Shown here: piece after piece, positions 52,156-61,066 of the stretch
Layout of the letters: the number at the start of each line of letters is the position of its first letter
Numbering within the stretch: the first letter of the stretch is position 1
Assembly: GCF_018987265.1 (NCBI RefSeq)
Contig: NZ_CP076853.1
Location: 1,240,001 to 1,304,000 of the forward strand
Source: Rhizobium sp. WYJ-E13
Lineage (GTDB): Bacteria; Pseudomonadota; Alphaproteobacteria; Rhizobiales; Rhizobiaceae
Length of the DNA: 64,000 bases
Direction of reading: 5' to 3'
Position numbers and translations under genes: made by a program
Notes under the pieces: model-generated
Database searches by the model: none
Seen by the model: only the letters and a program-made list of their open reading frames with translations
What the model was told of the DNA's origin: nothing

Positions 52156-54774
52156 ATGGCATCAGATCAAATACATTTCGATGTTGAATACAACGTTGAC
52201 GGGAAAATTGTCGATTTTCTTACTGAAATGCCACTTGATGTAACTCCCGAAGAGCGAGTTCGGCAACGTTACCTCAGGATATTGCACTATGAATACGGTT
52301 ATCCCAAAAATCTTATGAAGCGAGAGGTCGCGGTGCAGCATGGTAGCACTCAACTGACCGATGTTCATGGCAAGATTGTTCGAGCAGACATTGTAATTTA
52401 CCGAGATGCATCTGCATGCGCTGCGAACAACCAGGGCCGCATCTTCCTTGTTGTCGAATGCAAAGCGCCGTCGATCAAAGACGGCTACAACCAACTTGTT
52501 TCCTATGTTTTCAATACCAGCGCCGAGGGTGGGGTTTGGTTCAACGGCTCTGGCGAGGATGATGAGGTTGCTTATTTTCGCCGATTCTCGTCGCCCTCTA
52601 GTGAGTTTCGCGAGTGGATCGGCATTCCTTGCTATCAAGAAGCGTGGGATGCTTTAGGTAGACGGAAAAAGGTTGATTTAAAGAAGCCGAAAGATATTAA
52701 GGGCCTGCTGAGAAGATGCCACAATCGCTTACACGGTCGAGGCAATGATAGCGAGGAAGAAGACCTAACCATGGATATGGTGAGGCTCATGCTCGCCAAG
52801 GCAATGGATGAAGAGGGCACTGATCCACTCCCAAAATTCTATTGCACGCCTGAAGAATACGCGAGCGAGACAGGCATTGCCGCGGTTAAGGCCCGAATAG
52901 GTGAACTGTTCGAGGACGTCAAACGCTCCAATCGAGATGTATTTAGTGAGCATGAGCGCGTAACGGTAGGCGCCCGCGCCATCGCAGACGTGGTTGTGGA
53001 ATTGCAGGACTACAGCCTTCTTTCTGGATCCGGTGCTGCTCATGAGTGGGACCTAATGGGCCACGCTTACGAGCAATACGCATCTGTCTATCTAAAAAGA
53101 GAAAAAGGTCAGTTCTTCACCAACCGATTGGTCGTTGATCTAATGGTTTCGATGATCAACCCGGATTACATGGATGTTATACTCGATCCGGCAGGCGGAT
53201 CGGGAGGGTTTCTCACCGGTGCGATGAGATATGTTCGTAATAAGATTGTCGAAAGCGAGGGAAGCGAAATCGCTAAACAACGACAATTGGAACGACATCG
53301 AAAGAATCTCTTTCTTGTCGAGGCGAGCCGGAGATTGGTCAAGGTCGCCAAAACCGCGATGATTCTCAATGGCGATGGCCATGCTGGCATGACCGCCGGC
53401 GATAGCCTTGGTGCTTATGAGGGCTTTGACAAGACGATTGTAAGTCAAGCAGGCGAAGGTCTTCCTACAGTAATCTTAACCAATCCTCCGTTTGCGGGCG
53501 TAGGTGAGGGCCGCATCACACATGAGGATGTTCTTCGGCGATTCGAAGCTGGTAAACGATGGACCGATATTGATGGAGCTTATCAGCGGACAGACGAACT
53601 TGCGCCTGAGGGCGTGCCCCCTGAGCTGCTTTTCTTTGAAAGGTGTGTCGATTGGCTTAAACCGGGCGGAAGGCTCGGAATCGTCCTGCCGAAAAGCTTT
53701 CTTGACACTCAGACCTACCGGCCAGGGCGGACGATACTCTTCGATCGTTGCCGTCTGTTAGCGGTTATCAACTGCCACAAGAACACTTTCCAGCCTTTCA
53801 CGGGCGTCAGGACCTGCATCATCATTCTTCAAAAACTGAAGCCATCCGAAAAATCGAACGCGAATTATCCAATTTTCATGGCAATCTCTCGGAAGGTTGG
53901 CCAGGACAGTGAAGGTATCCCAATTTACAAGAAGGATGCTCAAAACAATGTGACCGAAGAGGTAGATCACGACCTTGCCGAAATCGGAAGGGCATTTGAA
54001 GAGTTCCAGCACGGAAAGCTCAAGAGCTCCGGCTATACGTTTTCTGTAGATCGCAGCAAAATAGACAAAAATCTTAACATCAATCCACAAATGTTTCTCC
54101 CGCATCTCAATGAGACGTTGGAATCCGTTCAAGCAATTGATGGAAAAGAGGGGTGGTCGGTTTCGACGATAGGCGACATCGCCGCCGGCGTGAAGATATT
54201 TAAGGGGCCGCGGTTTAAGAGCGAATCGATCATTGTTGACGAACCCGGCCCAACCGTTGAGCCTTACCTTACGCCCACAGCGGTTCTTCAGGAAAAAAGT
54301 GATAGCGCTAAGCTGCTCGATGTCGGCAGGGCGTCAGCTGCTCAGCTTCGCGCCATTAATGCAATACGCGTTCGGCGCGGCGACATCGTTATAACCCGTT
54401 CCGGGACTATTGGACGGGTCGCCTATATCACCCAGCGAAACCACAACGCGATTGTGAGCGATGACCTCATCCGAGTTCGCGTTGAGGATGAAAGTCTTCG
54501 ATTTTATATTTTTGCATATTTGCAATCTAAATTCGCCCAGGATCAAATGCTAAGGAACGAATATGGGGCCGTTCAACAGCACCTTGAGCCTGAGCATGTG
54601 CGAAACATTCTAATCCCTGTCGCAGAAGACCGGTCGCGCTTAAACGAGACAATTGACAGCGTGAGGCGCGCGATTCAAGTCCGCGAGCAGCTGGAAGCGC
54701 GTAATGCAGGAGTTTCTCAGGCGATTGAAGGCTTGATGAATGACGCCATCGCGAAAAAAGAAGACGAAAGCTAG
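52156..54774 (+). CDS. Single-chain restriction-modification-type protein (nuclease, N6-adenine methylase, target recognition)
   Basis: 872 residues with three parts. Residues 30-120 resemble the N-terminal domain of type I restriction R subunits: ERVRQRYLRILHYEYGYP, then D78 in RADIVIYRD and E101/K103 in LVVECKAP, a PD-(D/E)xK pattern. Residues 295-620 are an N6-adenine methylase with GQFFTNRLVVDLM, DPAGGSGGF (344-352) and NPPF (443-446). From about 665 a HsdS-like recognition domain follows (GWSVSTIGDIAAGV; RRGDIVITRSGTIGRVAYI). No helicase is present. It resembles type IIG enzymes built from type I parts. Codon use looks more AT-rich than the phage genes. Confidence 0.8.
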   Translation: MASDQIHFDVEYNVDGKIVDFLTEMPLDVTPEERVRQRYLRILHYEYGYPKNLMKREVAVQHGSTQLTDVHGKIVRADIVIYRDASACAANNQGRIFLVVECKAPSIKDGYNQLVSYVFNTSAEGGVWFNGSGEDDEVAYFRRFSSPSSEFREWIGIPCYQEAWDALGRRKKVDLKKPKDIKGLLRRCHNRLHGRGNDSEEEDLTMDMVRLMLAKAMDEEGTDPLPKFYCTPEEYASETGIAAVKARIGELFEDVKRSNRDVFSEHERVTVGARAIADVVVELQDYSLLSGSGAAHEWDLMGHAYEQYASVYLKREKGQFFTNRLVVDLMVSMINPDYMDVILDPAGGSGGFLTGAMRYVRNKIVESEGSEIAKQRQLERHRKNLFLVEASRRLVKVAKTAMILNGDGHAGMTAGDSLGAYEGFDKTIVSQAGEGLPTVILTNPPFAGVGEGRITHEDVLRRFEAGKRWTDIDGAYQRTDELAPEGVPPELLFFERCVDWLKPGGRLGIVLPKSFLDTQTYRPGRTILFDRCRLLAVINCHKNTFQPFTGVRTCIIILQKLKPSEKSNANYPIFMAISRKVGQDSEGIPIYKKDAQNNVTEEVDHDLAEIGRAFEEFQHGKLKSSGYTFSVDRSKIDKNLNINPQMFLPHLNETLESVQAIDGKEGWSVSTIGDIAAGVKIFKGPRFKSESIIVDEPGPTVEPYLTPTAVLQEKSDSAKLLDVGRASAAQLRAINAIRVRRGDIVITRSGTIGRVAYITQRNHNAIVSDDLIRVRVEDESLRFYIFAYLQSKFAQDQMLRNEYGAVQQHLEPEHVRNILIPVAEDRSRLNETIDSVRRAIQVREQLEARNAGVSQAIEGLMNDAIAKKEDES

Positions 54775-54876
54775 TGGCGAAATTAGCCACTTGATGTTAG
54801 GTTTGGAACAAAGGAACGACCGTTACGCCGTTACAAAAATTCAAAATCGTGCTTGTTTTTCAATGGCGGATGCGAT

Positions 54877-54901
54877 TTCGAATCTCTCCACTCCGACCAT
54901 T
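54877..54901. repeat. attR core, 25-bp direct repeat
   Basis: Exact copy of 35255-35279, running from TTCGAATCTC to GACCATT, 102 bases after the restriction-modification gene stop. Nothing upstream of it resembles a tRNA body, so the intact tRNA-Pro is at attL. Confidence 0.95.
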
Positions 54902-55054
54902 ATTCTCCCAATATCTTCCGCAATTTGAGATGGCTTCGCAGCGTGTCGTCGCCTGTGGCTGTAGAGATATTTTTGTCCGGGACGTGTTTCGCACAGAAAA
55001 ATGGCGACGATACTATTCACGTCGCAAGACACACCTGCTCAAGCGTGCTGTGAC

Positions 55055-55165
55055 TCAGCCTTGAGCAAGCAAGCCGACATATTGAGCATAGCTGATCGCT
55101 GCGTAGAAAAACGCAGTGATGCTTGCTCCAATCATGATGGCATGGAATTCTGCAGAAGTTCTCAT
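55055..55165 (-). CDS. 36-residue single-span membrane protein
   Basis: A short frame [20 protein letters not shown], then [16 protein letters not shown], with GGGTGAGAGC just before the ATG. The middle is a hydrophobic span. It lies outside the element beside attR and transcribes toward it. Function unknown. The good ribosome site and membrane-like composition make it more than a chance frame. Confidence 0.5.
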   Translation of the reverse strand: MRTSAEFHAIMIGASITAFFYAAISYAQYVGLLAQG

Positions 55166-55249
55166 AGCTCTCACCCGTATCACAACGGTTGGTAGACATC
55201 GTAGTCCCCTATGCCGGCCATAACAATTAGAAAGCGATCAAAACATGCA

Positions 55250-55273
55250 ACAATCCGAAACATTTCGGATTGT
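55250..55273. promoter_or_regulatory. 24-bp operator-like palindrome
   Basis: ACAATCCGAAA-CA-TTTCGGATTGT has perfect 11-bp arms around two bases. The short centre makes it a poor RNA hairpin and a good dimer-binding site. It lies between the divergent 36-residue gene and the NDUFS4-like gene, in a 366-base gap (55166-55531) that holds no other gene I can support. Confidence 0.45.
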
Positions 55274-55531
55274 GTGACAGGATTGCCCGCTTATCCACAC
55301 CCGGCTACGAGGGCTACGCCTTAAGCGCTCCGTATAAGAAACGCGCTATGCGGCAATCGGTTTCATCGATCCACCGGTGCTGTGGCAGCAGCGCTTTTCC
55401 CTTGAAAAAACGGGGATTCGCGGCTAAGCAAAATTCACTTCTTCCTGCGATGTTCGGTATGGAAGCAAAGCCTGATCCCAGGCTGAATTATGAAAGGCGG
55501 GCGTTGCCCGCATATCGGAGGCGCCGCAGTC

Positions 55532-55837
55532 ATGTCTGCTAAGATCTATCGTCCGGCCAAGACCGCAATGCAGTCCGGCAAGGCCAAGACGCATCTCTGG
55601 GTGCTGGAGTTCGATCAGGAGCAGCCACGCAAGATCGACCCGATCATGGGCTACACGTCTTCGGGCGATATGCGCCAGCAGCTGAAGCTGACCTTCGAAA
55701 CGCAGGAACTTGCCGAAGCCTATGCCAAGCGCAACGGCATCGAATACCGCGTGATCGCGCCCAAGGATCCCGCACGCCAGGTCGTCGCTTACCCGGATAA
55801 TTTCCGCTATACCCGTACCCAGCCCTGGACGCATTGA
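55532..55837 (+). CDS. ETC complex I subunit, NDUFS4-like
   Basis: 101 residues: AKIYRPAKTAMQSGKAKTHL, WVLEFDQEQPRKIDPIMGYT, and FETQELAEAYAKRNGIEYRV are the NDUFS4 (18 kDa/AQDQ) blocks. It is an accessory subunit of alphaproteobacterial NADH dehydrogenase. ATG 55532 follows CGGAGG. Together with the NDUFA12-like gene it marks the alphaproteobacterial complex I. Confidence 0.92.
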   Translation: MSAKIYRPAKTAMQSGKAKTHLWVLEFDQEQPRKIDPIMGYTSSGDMRQQLKLTFETQELAEAYAKRNGIEYRVIAPKDPARQVVAYPDNFRYTRTQPWTH

Positions 55838-55891
55838 TCCGTCCGCTGCTTGAGACAGAATTCTGGTGTCGCGGGCTCGCGACATGCAGAC

Positions 55892-55968
55892 GGCCCCTTA
55901 GCTCAACTGGATAGAGCAGCTGCCTTCTAAGCAGCAGGTCGCAGGTTCGAGTCCTGCAGGGGTCGCCA
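55892..55968 (+). tRNA. tRNA-Arg (anticodon UCU)
   Basis: 77 bases from GGCCCCTTAGCTCAACTGGA to an encoded CCA, with anticodon stem GCTGC-CTTCTAA-GCAGC (TCT), T-arm CAGGTTCGAGTCCTG and a G2-U71 pair. It borders a variable segment downstream. Confidence 0.96.
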
Positions 55969-55980
55969 TCTTTATCTTTG

Positions 55981-56034
55981 TCCGACCCGGAGACATAGGT
56001 AACAGTCCGTACCTAAGACATGAGTGACAATCTG
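55981..56034. mobile_element. Possible insertion-sequence end fragment
   Basis: Two imperfect direct copies, AGACATAGGTAACAG (55991) and AGACATGAGTGACAA (56016), follow the tRNA-Arg. I recall such GTAAC/CATAG words at the ends of IS481-type elements in rhizobia. No transposase frame is present, so this would be a remnant. Confidence 0.3.
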
Positions 56035-56077
56035 GTGCGAGCGCGCCTCGAGGTCATGCCCTGAGGCGTGCTGAAGT

Positions 56078-57382
56078 TCACTTCCAACTCGTTAGAGACT
56101 GAAGCGCAAGATCAAGCTTTCGAAGCAGACCGCGAACTGGCTTGCAATCGGGATAGCAGGAGGCGATCAGCGCCTTCGCTTCCTGCAAGCGTTCGATGTG
56201 AAGACTGCGGCCGGCGATGCCATACTCATCATCAGGCACAATGTTGCGCTCGTGATAGTAGAGTTCGAAGAATACATCGTCAGGCAGAGTGTTGCTGTCA
56301 TACTCAAGCTGGACCCAATCATCCAGTTCCGAACGAACGGAAGCGAGCCTGTTGACGATCCCCGCTCGTTGCCGGGTCGCACTTATAACATCCTTCAACA
56401 GTTGGCCGACACGCTGATGCGTCGCGATAGCCATTTTTACATTCGGCCGCCGGCCAGAGGCCATCACCATTCGGTACGGCACGCTATTGCCCGTCGTACG
56501 GGGACCGCGCTTCTGTTTCGCCTTCTGAGCTTTTTCTTCTGCGTCCCGTACCTCTCCAGGGGACCGGAAAAACTCACCGTCACTCGTGGTCACCCGTTTG
56601 CAATTTTCGGGTACAACAGGGGCGGGCATGCGTGACAGCACCAAAAGAACTGGTCCAAGTGGCAAGCCTTTCTGCCCGTCAGAAATCAGATAAAGCTCAC
56701 TCCCGCCTTCCGGATAGTACATGCCAGCCCAAAGCGGCTTGGCAATTTCCCAGCGATTGCGAAGAGACCATGCACTGCGCTCCTGCTGCCGATCCTTTAC
56801 CGCTGCCGCGTAGGGTTCATCGACGAAGAGATAACGCTTTTCGATTGGATCGTACCAGCTGCTGCCATGATCTTTTCCAGGGAGGTCGCGTCCAAAATCA
56901 CCCCTGATGGGCATGCTTTTTGAGGAGGGCCTAAGTCCGGTAGAAGCCATGAACTGCAACGTACGCGCCGCTTTACAGGCGAGGGCAAGAGCTGAATCCG
57001 CGCCCTCTATGTTCATCTGGCAGTGGATCAGGTCGGACGCCCAGCGCGTGAAGTATCCCAGTCCGCGAGCCTGCTTGTATTGGCGAGCTGCGATGATCTC
57101 GTCGAGGGGCTTCGACAGCGAAACCTCGATGATCTCGTTGCCACTCGCTTTTGTCTTCGGATTCCGCCAATGAACGCTGATAAACGTGGAGAAAATGGGC
57201 GACGACGGAACGAACGTTGAGGTTTGTAGTATCCGCAGAGCGTTGGTGTAGTTTGAAAAACCGGCTCGAACCGAAGCGCGATCAAGACCCACGGAATGGG
57301 CGACGTCGTCCTGCTTGGAGATGCTTTTCGCGAGGCGCTTGATGCCCTCGATTGTGGTAGGCCTAATGTCGTTGACGGACAT
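56078..57382 (-). CDS. DUF5623-like protein
   Basis: 434 residues. The start MSVNDIRPTTIEGIKRLAKS, then DVAHSVGLDRASVRAGFSNY, matches what I recall of the DUF5623 family, in which the N-terminus looks like a small helical domain. The rest is mixed, without a recognised enzyme motif (YYPEGGSELYLISDG, RTTGNSVPYRMVMASGRRPN). It lies alone on the minus strand beside tRNA-Arg with an IS-like fragment, which suggests an acquired gene. Confidence 0.55.
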   Translation of the reverse strand: MSVNDIRPTTIEGIKRLAKSISKQDDVAHSVGLDRASVRAGFSNYTNALRILQTSTFVPSSPIFSTFISVHWRNPKTKASGNEIIEVSLSKPLDEIIAARQYKQARGLGYFTRWASDLIHCQMNIEGADSALALACKAARTLQFMASTGLRPSSKSMPIRGDFGRDLPGKDHGSSWYDPIEKRYLFVDEPYAAAVKDRQQERSAWSLRNRWEIAKPLWAGMYYPEGGSELYLISDGQKGLPLGPVLLVLSRMPAPVVPENCKRVTTSDGEFFRSPGEVRDAEEKAQKAKQKRGPRTTGNSVPYRMVMASGRRPNVKMAIATHQRVGQLLKDVISATRQRAGIVNRLASVRSELDDWVQLEYDSNTLPDDVFFELYYHERNIVPDDEYGIAGRSLHIERLQEAKALIASCYPDCKPVRGLLRKLDLALQSLTSWK

Positions 57383-58091
57383 GTTCTTTTCTCCCGGACT
57401 CTTTTTGAAGCGTCACCCGTCAACCGCTTCTCGAGCCCGATCAAAAAAACATGAACGGGTTCGACTTTCCACCAAGGCAGTGCTGTCAACAGCTTCGCAA
57501 CTGACGGGCGGCATGCTCCTGCCGGGAGCGGGAAAAATATAGGAGCGATTCGGTTAGGCACGCAAGGTGCTAGCCGCAACGGTGGTCCGTCGACATGATC
57601 CGCCCATCTCGGTGCACGGTCGGTGATCGGGAATAGAGCATCCCTCCGCATCAACGAGGAAGCTAAGCTTACTGTCATCTTCGACAATCCGACGTGCGAT
57701 ACGACCAGGTTTTGGGTCCGCTGGAAACACCCTAAAATTCGAGAGGCAGTCGTTGGCTATCGAAGTGCCATGCAGCTCCGCATAAGGCTTTCGAACTACC
57801 TTTCAGCGCACTTCCGTAGTGAGGGCAAAATGACTCTCAATAGTTGTGTCTAGAAGTCCGACGAATCTCACAGGAAACGTCGGCCATTCTCAATCGTGGC
57901 TATGGAGTTGGCAGAAATTGCGTGATTTCACAGCGGCTTTGAATTCGACAAAACGTACCAGAATATAAGTTTTTCCGAGAATTTGCAGATATCGCGGCTT
58001 GGCCGCGAACCTGTGTTCGCGGCCAAGTACTGCATTGCAATCGGTAGTAAAAACGAAGCGGCTGGCCCCTGTTTTCTGGGTTCTCGCCGCC
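57383..58091. other. Intergenic, 709 bases, no supported gene
   Basis: Frames on both strands here are rich in Arg, Ser and Pro and lack ribosome sites. The lower-GC tract around 57650-57960 looks unlike the core chromosome. A 76-residue plus frame at 57623-57853 (MIGNRASLRINEEAKLTVIF) has weak coding character. It includes the 13-bp stem listed at 57999. Confidence 0.4.
57999..58028. terminator. Strong stem downstream of DUF992
   Basis: Perfect 13-bp stem CTTGGCCGCGAAC / GTTCGCGGCCAAG around CTGT, 63 bases after the DUF992 stop on the minus strand. No T-run follows on either strand, so it may be a stabilising stem or a repeat remnant. Confidence 0.45.
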
Positions 58092-58616
58092 TTAGCCCTC
58101 GGGCGACAGCGTCATGGACGTGCCGGTGGCGGCAACGTTGAGGCCGAGCTGGCCGGTGACACTGATCGTCTGCAGATGGATCGAGCCGGAAGTGCCGCCG
58201 AAGAGAACGTTGGTGCCGAGGCCGCCGACGAGTGTGGCTTCCGCGGTGGCGCCCTGGTAGAGGCCAGCCAGCGAGCCGCGGTGATAGCCGGCTGTCGGCG
58301 CGAAGACGGCCCAAAGCAGGCGACCACGCGTGGTGAACCCGAGATCCACGCCGAACTTGCGCAAAGCACCGCTGTAGTGCTCAGGCGATTCGCTACGGCT
58401 CGTCGGCTGGAAGACGCAATCGATCTGTTTGGAGGAACCGAGCACATAGCCGACGCCGCCGCCGATATTGCAATCGAGGTAGCCGATCTTCACGCCCCCA
58501 CTTGCATCGGGAGCTACCGGCGGCTCCGTCCGTACCAGGTCCGCCGCGGTCGCGCTCATGGCCAAAGCCTGGAACAACGAGGCTGCGGCGATAGTGGTCG
58601 CGAGTATCTTTTTCAT
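58092..58616 (-). CDS. DUF992 secreted protein
   Basis: The start at 58616 follows GGAGACGG and gives a signal peptide MKKILATTIAAASLFQALAM cut near TAA. The mature part KIGYLDCNIGGGVGYVLGSS, QIDCVFQPTSRSESPEHYSG and GLYQGATAEATLVGGLGTNV is the DUF992 fold with two paired cysteines and a glycine-rich beta barrel. 174 residues. Periplasmic, role unknown, common in Rhizobiales. Confidence 0.88.
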   Translation of the reverse strand: MKKILATTIAAASLFQALAMSATAADLVRTEPPVAPDASGGVKIGYLDCNIGGGVGYVLGSSKQIDCVFQPTSRSESPEHYSGALRKFGVDLGFTTRGRLLWAVFAPTAGYHRGSLAGLYQGATAEATLVGGLGTNVLFGGTSGSIHLQTISVTGQLGLNVAATGTSMTLSPEG

Positions 58617-58802
58617 TTCCGTCTCCTGTGGATATCGCAAGAAGGATATAGCGTCGGCTTTGTCAGAACCAAGGCAGGAAAGTCTTCGCCGTCATTTTGG
58701 TTCCGAGATCCGCTGTGCCAATCTGCCGCGGCCATCTTTTATGGAACCCTATCGTCCTGCATCGGTTGTCCAAATGTCCATTTTCAGACAATGGAGATCA
58801 GA

Positions 58803-58976
58803 ATGAGCAAGACCAATGCAGATGACATCCGCAAGCGAACGGAACGGCAGGTAGAAAACACCAGTGCCGGAGGACATCTTGGCGGGACTTATTTCGGCCA
58901 GCAACCGGATGGAAAAACAGCCTCTTCCAGCAATGCCGAGGCGCGGAAGTCCCGTTCGAACGATGGAAGCAACTGA
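58803..58976 (+). CDS. 57-residue hydrophilic protein
   Basis: MSKTNADDIRKRTERQVENT, then SAGGHLGGTYFGQQPDGKTA and a Ser/Arg-rich end. A GGAG lies eight bases before the ATG. The composition suggests a disordered protein. No family recognised. It is divergent from the DUF992 gene and convergent with aapP. Confidence 0.5.
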   Translation: MSKTNADDIRKRTERQVENTSAGGHLGGTYFGQQPDGKTASSSNAEARKSRSNDGSN

Positions 58977-59077
58977 TGCAGTGGATGGTTTAGACCATCC
59001 TCGCCGGCCGGGGAAGCCTATCGCGCTCATCCTAAGGGACTCTACTGCCGCGCTCTGCGGCTTCCCGCCAAATGCGC

Positions 59078-59108
59078 AAAACCCGCCTGCTGTCAGCCGA
59101 CGGGTTTT
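59078..59108. terminator. Terminator after aapP
   Basis: Arms AAAACCCG and CGGGTTTT flank a 15-base loop, with a T-run on both strands. It lies 20 bases after the aapP stop and can serve the convergent 58803 transcript too. Confidence 0.7.
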
Positions 59109-59127
59109 TCATTCCATACGTGTCCGA

Positions 59128-59904
59128 TCAGTGCAGGATCTGGCTGAGGAAGAGTTTGGTGCGTTCGTGCTGAGGATTGTCGAAGAATTCGGCCGGTGAA
59201 TTCTGCTCGACGATCTGGCCTTGGTCCATGAAGATCACGCGGTTTGCAACCTGACGGGCAAAGCCCATTTCGTGGGTGACGCAGAGCATGGTCATGCCTT
59301 CTTCGGCAAGGCCTACCATCGTATCCAGCACCTCCTTGATCATTTCCGGATCGAGCGCCGAGGTCGGCTCATCGAACAGCATGATCTTCGGGTTCATGCA
59401 GAGTGAGCGGGCAATCGCCACGCGCTGCTGCTGGCCACCCGAAAGCTGGCCCGGATATTTGTTGGCCTGTTCGGGGATCTTGACGCGCTTCAGGAAGTGC
59501 ATGGCGATGTCTTCCGCCTGCTTCTTCGGCATCTTACGCACCCAGATCGGCGCCAGCGTGCAGTTTTCCAGGATCGTCAGATGCGGGAAGAGGTTGAAGT
59601 GCTGGAACACCATGCCGACTTCGCGGCGCACTTCATCGATCTTCTTCAGGTCGTTGGTCAGCTCCGTGCCGTCAACGATGATCTTGCCCTTCTGATGCTC
59701 TTCCAGACGGTTGATGCAGCGGATCATCGTCGACTTGCCGGAACCCGAAGGGCCGGCAATGACGATACGCTCGCCGCGCATGACCTTCAGGTTGATGTCG
59801 CGAAGAACGTGGAAGTCACCGTACCACTTGTTCATGTTGATGATCTCGACGGCAACGTCGGTCGTCGACACGGTCAATTTCTTAGTTAGGGCTTCTGCTG
59901 CCAT
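59128..59904 (-). CDS. aapP: General L-amino acid ABC transporter, ATP-binding subunit
   Basis: 258 residues with the Walker [21 protein letters not shown], the ABC signature [20 protein letters not shown], Walker [21 protein letters not shown] and the switch histidine in [20 protein letters not shown]. It powers import of a broad range of L-amino acids and is the last gene of the aapJQMP operon, 15 bases after aapM. Confidence 0.95.
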   Translation of the reverse strand: MAAEALTKKLTVSTTDVAVEIINMNKWYGDFHVLRDINLKVMRGERIVIAGPSGSGKSTMIRCINRLEEHQKGKIIVDGTELTNDLKKIDEVRREVGMVFQHFNLFPHLTILENCTLAPIWVRKMPKKQAEDIAMHFLKRVKIPEQANKYPGQLSGGQQQRVAIARSLCMNPKIMLFDEPTSALDPEMIKEVLDTMVGLAEEGMTMLCVTHEMGFARQVANRVIFMDQGQIVEQNSPAEFFDNPQHERTKLFLSQILH

Positions 59905-59919
59905 TGCTTGTTCCTCTTT

Positions 59920-61065
59920 TTATCGTTTGTGGCCGGTGTCGAGATGACGTTCCATGAATGCTGAATAGCGCGACATGCCGAAGCAGAAAAGCCAGAAGGC
60001 GAAGCCGGCGAATATCAGCCCTGTCAGCGGCGTTACCGCGGTTGCCCAGTTCGGATCGACGAAGTTGAGGCGAACGATGCCGAGCAGATCGAACATGCTG
60101 ATGATTGACACCAGCGAGGTATCCTTGAACATGCCGATGAAAGTGTTGACGATACCCGGGATCACCAGCTTGATCGCCTGCGGCATGATGATCAGCCGCA
60201 TCTTCTGCCAGTAGCCGAGGCCGAGTGAATCGGCCCCCTCGAACTGGCCCTTCGGAATTGCCTGCAGGCCGCCGCGGATGACCTCGGCCATATAGGCGGA
60301 GGCAAAGATCGATACACCCACGATCGCGCGCAAGAGCTTGTCCACCGTCCAGCCGGCCGGCAGGAAAAGCGGCAGCATGACGCTCGCCATGAAGAGAACC
60401 GTGATCAGCGGCACGCCGCGCACGACCTCGATGAAGATGATGCAGACCGTGCGGATGACCGGCATCTGCGAGCGTCTTCCGAGTGCCAGAATAATACCGA
60501 CCGGGAAGGAGACGGCGATGCCAACGAAGGAAAGCACCAGCGTCACCAGCAGCCCGCCCCAGAGCGGCGTCTCGACGATTTCCAGTCCAAAGCCGCCGTA
60601 AAGCAGAATGAAGGAGACGATCGGCAGCGCGATGAAGAGCAGGATGGCGTTCAGGCCCTTGCGAGGCGCCGAGGGGATGAGCATCGGGACCAGCAGGAGG
60701 ACGAAGAGAATGCCGACCAATGTTGGCCGCCAGCGCTCGTCGAGCGGATAACGTCCAAAAATGAACTGGTCGAATTTGGCATTGACGAAGGCCCAGCACG
60801 CGCCACTCCAGCCGTCCGGCTGGATGCCGCCCTGGACAGCAGTGGCGCAGAAGGTGCGGTCCGGGCCAGTCCAGACCGCCTGTACGAACAGCCAGTTGAT
60901 GGCATGCGGCAAGGCCCAGGCGAGGAAGGTCACTGCCAGAAGGGTGAGGACGATATCCTTGGGTGTTGCAAGCAGGTTGCGGCGTATCCAGGCGCCAGCG
61001 CCCTTCTCCCCAGATGGCGGCGGCTCCTGCGCCAGCATGGTGGTTCTGACAAAACTATTGCTCAT
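59920..61065 (-). CDS. aapM: General L-amino acid ABC transporter permease
   Basis: 381 residues from ATG 61065. Several membrane spans ([40 protein letters not shown]) and the polar amino-acid permease loop [20 protein letters not shown], the EAA motif that docks AapP. One base separates it from aapQ. The long N-terminal half with three extra spans is typical of AapM. Confidence 0.94.
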   Translation of the reverse strand: MSNSFVRTTMLAQEPPPSGEKGAGAWIRRNLLATPKDIVLTLLAVTFLAWALPHAINWLFVQAVWTGPDRTFCATAVQGGIQPDGWSGACWAFVNAKFDQFIFGRYPLDERWRPTLVGILFVLLLVPMLIPSAPRKGLNAILLFIALPIVSFILLYGGFGLEIVETPLWGGLLVTLVLSFVGIAVSFPVGIILALGRRSQMPVIRTVCIIFIEVVRGVPLITVLFMASVMLPLFLPAGWTVDKLLRAIVGVSIFASAYMAEVIRGGLQAIPKGQFEGADSLGLGYWQKMRLIIMPQAIKLVIPGIVNTFIGMFKDTSLVSIISMFDLLGIVRLNFVDPNWATAVTPLTGLIFAGFAFWLFCFGMSRYSAFMERHLDTGHKR

Positions 61066-61066
61066 C

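Noticed and set aside
54849..55064. Two overlapping 66-71-codon frames across attR
   Set aside because: They run through the tRNA-derived repeat and have no ribosome site or plausible composition.
57028..57687. 219-codon minus frame overlapping the DUF5623-like start
   Set aside because: Arg/Pro/Ser-rich shadow in another frame of the DUF5623-like gene and non-coding DNA.
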